From DASXKD01 sp963806145 (GTDB lineage Bacteria > Actinomycetota > Actinomycetes > Streptosporangiales > Streptosporangiaceae): a DNA stretch of 64,000 bases. The notes under the pieces are model-generated. The model worked only from the letters and a program-made list of their open reading frames with translations. It made no database searches and was not told where the DNA came from. Made by a program: the position numbers and the translations under genes. Below, piece after piece: positions 59,670-64,000 of this stretch. The stretch spans positions 26,472-90,471 of the forward strand of contig CAWDXD010000014.1 in the NCBI GenBank assembly GCA_963806145.1, in the 5' to 3' direction. Within the stretch, counting starts at the first letter, position 1; every line of letters starts with the position of its first letter.

Positions 59670-60272
59670 TCACCGGATCCGGAGCGAACCGAACGCCTGG
59701 CCGATGAGATGACCCCATTCATCGCGCACCCGCGGCTTGTCTTGCGGCGGTGCCTCCGCCACGGCGAGACCGGCGCCGCCGAGCATCCAGAAGGAGAACT
59801 GGACCAGGGTGTCGAAGCCCTTGCCGTCCAGGTATCCGCCGTCGACCAGGTCGCGGATGAAGCGCTCGACCAGCCCGTACGCATAGTTCCGCTCGCATTC
59901 GCGCCAGCGGCGCCAGCCCAGTGCGGCGGGGCCCTCCAGCCAGACCAGGCGGCCGTACACCGGGTCGCAGCATTGCTGCAAGTAGGCGTTCAGCGCGAGG
60001 ATCGCCGCGTCCCACGGGTCCGGCACGGCCGCGGCAGCGGCGATCACCCCGGTCGCGCGGGCTTCCTGCAGTTCCAGCACGGCCTCGAACAGGGCCTGCT
60101 TGCTGGCGAAGTGGTGGTAGACGGCGCCGCGGGTCACGTGGCTCGCGGATGCCACGTCCTCCAGCGAGGTCCCGGCGTACCCGCGCTCGGCGAACAGCGC
60201 GGTCGCCTCGTCGAGCAGCGCGGCCCTGGTGGCCTCCGAGTACATCTCGCGGCGGCTCTTGACCTCGGTCAT
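59670..60272 (-). CDS. TetR family transcriptional regulator
   Basis: 200-aa repressor. The HTH is TRAALLDEATALFAERGYAG and EDVASASHVTRGAVYHHFASK. The helical C-terminal domain contains several Trp and Cys (LQQCCDPVYGRLVWLEGPAAL) and matches TetR_C-type members. It is divergent from the P450 gene, with a dyad in the shared promoter region, so it probably controls that operon and itself. Confidence 0.88.
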   Translation of the reverse strand: MTEVKSRREMYSEATRAALLDEATALFAERGYAGTSLEDVASASHVTRGAVYHHFASKQALFEAVLELQEARATGVIAAAAAVPDPWDAAILALNAYLQQCCDPVYGRLVWLEGPAALGWRRWRECERNYAYGLVERFIRDLVDGGYLDGKGFDTLVQFSFWMLGGAGLAVAEAPPQDKPRVRDEWGHLIGQAFGSLRIR

Positions 60273-60287
60273 GCGCTGAGTATAGTG

Positions 60288-60326
60288 ACATACACAGAGT
60301 ATGTGAGAGTCACAGAGTATGTTGAG
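60288..60326. promoter_or_regulatory. TetR operator candidate before the P450 operon
   Basis: Perfect dyad ACATAC-ACAGA-GTATGT (60288-60304), then a second copy of its right half with flank, CACAGAGTATGT (60311-60322). The two CACAGAGTATGT elements are 18 bp apart. It begins 15 bp from the TetR start codon and is AT-rich, between the divergent tetR and P450 genes. Confidence 0.65.
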
Positions 60327-60444
60327 TAGCAGTACTGTTCCGACTCAAGCTCCTGCTTGAGTCCGACTGTGAGGGCCGCTGGGGCAGGCCCGCCAGATCA
60401 GCGACACCCGGGCGGCGCTTCTCACGCAGGTAAGGAGCCCCACC

Positions 60445-61671
60445 GTGACCGAAACCCTGCCCCCGCCTCTCTTCGACCCGTTCGCGCCCGGTTTCACCGA
60501 CGACCCCTATCCGCAGTACGCGGTGATGCGCGCGCAGGCCCCTGTGTATGAGCACCCGTTCGGGTTCTGGCTGCTCACCGGCTATGACGGGGTTTCCTGG
60601 CTGCTCCGGGCCGGCCTGTCCGTCCAGGACGACAACGTGGCCGCTGACAGCCTGCTGCGCCAGATGCGTGACCAGATGTTCGGCGACGACGAGTCGCCGC
60701 GGGCCACCGCGGTGTCGATGCTCGACCGGGACCCGCCCGATCACACCAGGCTGCGCAGGCTGGTGTCCAAGGCGTTCACCCCGCGGGCCATCCAGGCGCT
60801 GCGGCCCCGGATCACCGAGCTGGTGGACGGCATGCTCGACGTCATCGCCGAGCGGCGCCAGGTGGACCTGGTCGACGCGCTCGCGTTCCCGCTGCCGTTC
60901 CGCGTGATCGCCGAGATGCTCGGCACCCCGCCCGCCGACCACGAGCGGATCCGGCAGCTCAGCGGCACCGTGGTGCGCTCGCTGGAACCGGTCGCGGACC
61001 CGGAGCTGGCCGCGGCGATCCTGGCCGCCGACGACGAGCTGACCCAGATCGCGGTGGAGATGATCGCGTGGAAGCGGGCCAACCCGGCCGACGACCTGCT
61101 CACCGCGCTCATCCACGCCGAGGACGACGGCGACATGCTCGATGACGACGAACTCGTGGCGCAGACCCTGCTGCTCTACATCGCCGGGCACGAGACCACG
61201 GTCAACCTGATCGCGGGGGGCACCCTGGCCCTGCTGGGCCACCCCGGCCAGTTCGCGCTGCTGCGCAGCGACCCCGCGCTGGTCGGCAACGCCGTGGAGG
61301 AACTGCTCCGCTACGACAGCCCGGTGCAGGCGAGCAGGCGCATCACCCTGGAGCCGGTCACGGTCGGCGGCGTCACCATCCCGGCGGGCGCGTTCGTCAT
61401 GGCGAGCCTCGGCTCGGCCAACAGGGACGAGCGGTTCTGGGGCCCGGATGCCGCCGAGCTGAACCTGCGCCGGGAGAACGCGCGGCAGCACGTGTCGTTC
61501 GGCGCCGGGCCGCATCACTGCCTGGGGGCCTCGCTGGCCCGGCTGGAGGCCTGCATCGCCTTCGAGCGGCTCACCGCCCGGTTCCCGGGCCTGGCGCTCG
61601 ACGGCGACGTGGTGTGGAATGGCCGGATCAACCTCCGCGGGCCGGCGCACCTTCCGGTGTCAGCGGGCTGA
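60445..61671 (+). CDS. Cytochrome P450
   Basis: 408-aa soluble haem monooxygenase. The I-helix motif is YIAGHETTVNLI, the K-helix ExxR is in EELLRYDSPVQASRR, and the haem loop is SFGAGPHHCLGASLARLE, with the axial Cys near residue 359. The N-terminal part FDPFAPGFTDDPYPQYAVMRAQAPVYEHPFGFW is typical of bacterial CYP families. Substrate unknown. The GTG at 60445 follows AAGGAG. The next gene (SRPBCC) follows by 18 nt; no ferredoxin gene is adjacent. Confidence 0.92.
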   Translation: MTETLPPPLFDPFAPGFTDDPYPQYAVMRAQAPVYEHPFGFWLLTGYDGVSWLLRAGLSVQDDNVAADSLLRQMRDQMFGDDESPRATAVSMLDRDPPDHTRLRRLVSKAFTPRAIQALRPRITELVDGMLDVIAERRQVDLVDALAFPLPFRVIAEMLGTPPADHERIRQLSGTVVRSLEPVADPELAAAILAADDELTQIAVEMIAWKRANPADDLLTALIHAEDDGDMLDDDELVAQTLLLYIAGHETTVNLIAGGTLALLGHPGQFALLRSDPALVGNAVEELLRYDSPVQASRRITLEPVTVGGVTIPAGAFVMASLGSANRDERFWGPDAAELNLRRENARQHVSFGAGPHHCLGASLARLEACIAFERLTARFPGLALDGDVVWNGRINLRGPAHLPVSAG

Positions 61672-61689
61672 CACCGTCCCCAGGGTGGC

Positions 61690-62169
61690 ATGAGCATGGC
61701 CGATTCCCAGCTGGCCGATGTGGCGGAAAGCATCACCGTCGGCGTTCCGCCCGCCGACGCCTACCAGGCCGTCTCCGACGTGCGGCGGATGGCGCGGTGG
61801 AGCCCCGAGTGCTTCGCGGTGCTGGTGTGGTCGCGCAGGGACGGCCAGCCCGCCCGGTTCGTGGGCCTGAACCGGCGCGGGCCGTGGGTATGGTTCACCA
61901 GTTGCCAGGTGCTGACCGCCCGGCCCGGCGAGGAGTTCGCGTTCGACGTCACCACGTTCGGGATGCCGGTGTCGCGGTGGAGCTACCGGGTGGCGGCGGC
62001 CGACGGGGGCACCGAGGTCACCGAGAGCTGGCGGGACCGGCGCGGCCGCGGCGCGCACGTGCTCGGCCGGGTGTTCACCGGCAAGGTTGCCAACAACCGG
62101 GCCGAGGCGAACCGCGAGGGCATGCGGACCACCCTGGCGCGGCTGAAGCGCGAGCTGGAAGCCGGCTGA
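61690..62169 (+). CDS. SRPBCC (START-like) family protein
   Basis: 159-aa single-domain protein with the polyketide-cyclase/dehydrase pattern: ADVAESITVGVPPADAYQAVSDVRRMARWSPE, then a curved sheet (WVWFTSCQVLTARPGEEFAF) and a long C-terminal helix. These bind hydrophobic ligands. Probably cotranscribed with the P450, possibly handling the same substrate (inference). MSMADSQ and the second ATG at 61696 are both possible starts. Confidence 0.82.
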   Translation: MSMADSQLADVAESITVGVPPADAYQAVSDVRRMARWSPECFAVLVWSRRDGQPARFVGLNRRGPWVWFTSCQVLTARPGEEFAFDVTTFGMPVSRWSYRVAAADGGTEVTESWRDRRGRGAHVLGRVFTGKVANNRAEANREGMRTTLARLKRELEAG

Positions 62170-62294
62170 GCGCCCGGGCGGGCGGCTGCGAGCGCAGCCA
62201 GGCAGTGTGGCCCGATACGCGGCCGGTCACCGGCAAAACGCCGCTATCGTGAAGGCCCGGCCGGCCCGGCGGCTCAGGCGCGAAAGGCTGATCT

Positions 62295-64000
62295 ATGAGT
62301 GATCCCATCGTGCCGTTCAGCGATCGCGGCGCGCGGTGGGACAGGCCGCACCGGGGCAGGCGGCGCGTCGTCATCATCGTGACGGTGTCCGTGCTGGTGC
62401 TCGTGCTGGCCGCGGGCGGGGCAGGCTACCTGCTGCTGCGCACCGTGGGCAGCCCGCAGCAGACCGCTGCCAGCTATCTGGCCGCCTGGCAGAAGGGCGA
62501 CTACCCGGCCATGGACCAGGTCAGCGTCGGGAAGCCGGCTGGCGGGCTGGCCGGGCCGCTGCAGCAGGCGGCCACCCAGCTCGGCGTCCGCCGCCTGCGC
62601 CTGGCGCTGGGCCGGGTGACGCAGAACGGCGGGTCCGCGACGGCGGGATTCACCGCGACCGCCGGCCTGGCCAGCGGCCATGTCTGGACCTACCGGGGCC
62701 AGCTCGACCTGGTCAAGCGGAACCGGCACTGGTGGGTGAGCTGGAGCCCGGCCGCCATCTACCCGGCGCTGCATGCCGGTGAGCGGTTCGTGCTCAGCGC
62801 GGTGTGGCCGGCCCGGGGGCAGGTGCTCGCCTCCGACGGCACGGTGCTCAGCTCGCCCGCGGCGATCGCCGAGTCCGGGTCCATCTCGCTGCTCACCGGC
62901 AACGTGGTCGCGGCCACGGCGGCACAGGCCAAGGCGCTGGGCGCGCCGTACCAGAAGGGCGACCTGATCGGCCAGGGCGGGATCGAGCAGGCCTACCAGT
63001 CCCTGCTGGCGGGCCGGCCCGCGCTGATCATCCGGATCGACGGCCCGGGAAAGAAGGTGGACGCGACGGCCATGCGGTTCCCCGCCGCCCCCGGCCACAA
63101 CGTCCAGACCAGCCTCGACCTGCGATACCAGCTCGCCGCCTCGCATGCCGTCTCGGCCGCGGCGACCGCCAAGCCGGTCGACATGGTGGTGCTCCAGCCC
63201 TCCACCGGCAAGGTCCTGGCCGTGATCGAGCGCCCCGGCGGGTTCGACCGCGCGCTACAGGGCATCTTCCCGCCCGGCTCGACCTTCAAGATCGTCACCG
63301 CGTCGGCCCTGACCAAGAAGGGGCTGCGGCCCGCCACCACCGTGCAGTGCCCGCCCACGGTGAACATCGGCGGCCGGACGTTCCACAACTTCGACAACGA
63401 GCACCTGGGTACCACGAGCCTCCTGAACGCGTTCGCGGTGTCGTGCAACACCACGTTCGCCATGCTCGCCTCGCAGCACCTGACCGGCCCGGCGCTGCGC
63501 TCGATGGCCGAGGAATTCGGGTTCAACCAGAAACCGGCCCTCGGCATCCCGGCTGTGCTCGGCAGGTTCAGCACCCCGCACCAGCCGGTGGACCTGGCCG
63601 CCGACGCCTTCGGGCAGGGGACCGATCTGGTCAACCCGCTCAGCCAGGCGGCCGAGGCGGCGGCGATCGAGGATGGCACCTGGCGGCCGCCGCAACTGGT
63701 GCTCAATCCCGCGCCATCGCAGACCGCCCAGCCGCACAAGCTGAGTTCCGCCCTGCTGGACGCGCTGCGGCCGATGATGCGCGCGGTGGTCACCAGGGGC
63801 ACCGCCGCCGGGGTCGGACTCCCGCCCGGGGTCTACGGCAAGACCGGCACGGCCGAGTACGGGTCCGGCCGCAACCCGCCGTCGCACGCCTGGTTCATCG
63901 GGTACCGCGGGGACCTGGCATTCGCGGTGCTCGTCGAGGGCGGCGGCGTCGGCGCCGACGCCTCGGCGCCGATCGCCAACGCGTTCCTGCGCCGGATCTG
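62295..64000 (+). CDS. Class B penicillin-binding protein (transpeptidase), cut by the window edge
   Basis: The frame is open from ATG 62295 to the right edge (568 residues visible, no stop), so it is 3'-partial. A short basic cytoplasmic tail and one TM (residues ~25-47) are followed by an NTF2-like MecA_N-type domain to ~155 and a dimerisation part. The transpeptidase domain has STFK (Ser329, Lys332), SCN (Ser383) and KTG (Lys516). It should cross-link peptidoglycan outside the membrane. A MecA_N-type PBP can be naturally less sensitive to beta-lactams (family inference). TATCGT at 62245-62250 is a possible -10 box. Confidence 0.88.
   Translation, partial: MSDPIVPFSDRGARWDRPHRGRRRVVIIVTVSVLVLVLAAGGAGYLLLRTVGSPQQTAASYLAAWQKGDYPAMDQVSVGKPAGGLAGPLQQAATQLGVRRLRLALGRVTQNGGSATAGFTATAGLASGHVWTYRGQLDLVKRNRHWWVSWSPAAIYPALHAGERFVLSAVWPARGQVLASDGTVLSSPAAIAESGSISLLTGNVVAATAAQAKALGAPYQKGDLIGQGGIEQAYQSLLAGRPALIIRIDGPGKKVDATAMRFPAAPGHNVQTSLDLRYQLAASHAVSAAATAKPVDMVVLQPSTGKVLAVIERPGGFDRALQGIFPPGSTFKIVTASALTKKGLRPATTVQCPPTVNIGGRTFHNFDNEHLGTTSLLNAFAVSCNTTFAMLASQHLTGPALRSMAEEFGFNQKPALGIPAVLGRFSTPHQPVDLAADAFGQGTDLVNPLSQAAEAAAIEDGTWRPPQLVLNPAPSQTAQPHKLSSALLDALRPMMRAVVTRGTAAGVGLPPGVYGKTGTAEYGSGRNPPSHAWFIGYRGDLAFAVLVEGGGVGADASAPIANAFLRRI

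Overview
The window is very GC-rich (about 70% or more by eye) and reads as a chromosomal segment of a filamentous actinomycete. Markers are a cvnABCD conservon (16194-20194), a mycothiol-dependent maleylpyruvate-isomerase-type protein, an F420-dependent nitroreductase-like protein, a PF04672-type SAM methyltransferase, an ECF42 sigma/DGPF pair, many TetR regulators, frequent GTG starts and several probable leaderless promoters. Streptosporangiales or Streptomyces relatives fit; the genus cannot be fixed from sequence alone. I found no rRNA, tRNA, CRISPR array, insertion sequence or phage gene.

Layout. 1-3786: NarL-type two-component system divergent from an ABC-2 drug-efflux-type transporter, with a perfect 21-bp inverted repeat between them. 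4021-6775: MalT/LAL-type LuxR regulator broken by two single-base frameshifts. 6982-15043: MDMPI-like protein, then a leftward block of TetR, acyl-CoA ligase and a complete Liv-type importer (livG-F-H-M-K). 15400-20194: sirtuin convergent with the conservon. 20654-27552: secreted beta-helix protein, GNAT enzyme, AraC/VOC pair, an ABC-ABC-TetR efflux operon behind three tandem palindromic operators, and an F420-type reductase.

27687-39672 is a catabolic island: MmgE/PrpD protein, family III CoA-transferase, PfkB kinase (frameshifted), enoyl-CoA hydratase, then a tightly coupled acyl-CoA dehydrogenase / carboxyltransferase / biotin carboxylase / AtuA-like operon and a second hydratase. The gene set resembles the Atu/Liu route for acyclic terpenoid or branched acyl-CoA breakdown. 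39824-42411: tiny ORF, DGPF protein, ECF42 sigma factor apparently starting at CTG, and a small HicA-like protein interrupted by TGA but coupled to an HTH-containing partner. 42425-46624: agmatinase-family ureohydrolase and amino-acid permease, divergent from a PucR regulator with an inverted-repeat operator candidate.

46748-51836: GNAT, nucleotidyltransferase-like protein, then an ECF sigma / membrane-anchored CU044_5270-type protein / large secreted protein operon. 51870-54054: TetR and a DHA2-type MFS exporter that share one operator sequence. 54208-58507: SAM methyltransferase, RsbW-like ATPase with a repetitive N-terminus, and a YtrA-type GntR/ABC operon. 58515-64000: remnant of an amine oxidase, a two-helix membrane protein, TetR divergent from a P450/SRPBCC pair, and a penicillin-binding protein that runs off the right edge.

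Five single-base frame disruptions in four otherwise well-conserved genes suggest either residual assembly indels or real decay. They should be separated from the amine oxidase deletion remnant and the in-frame TGA, which cannot be explained by one-base indels.
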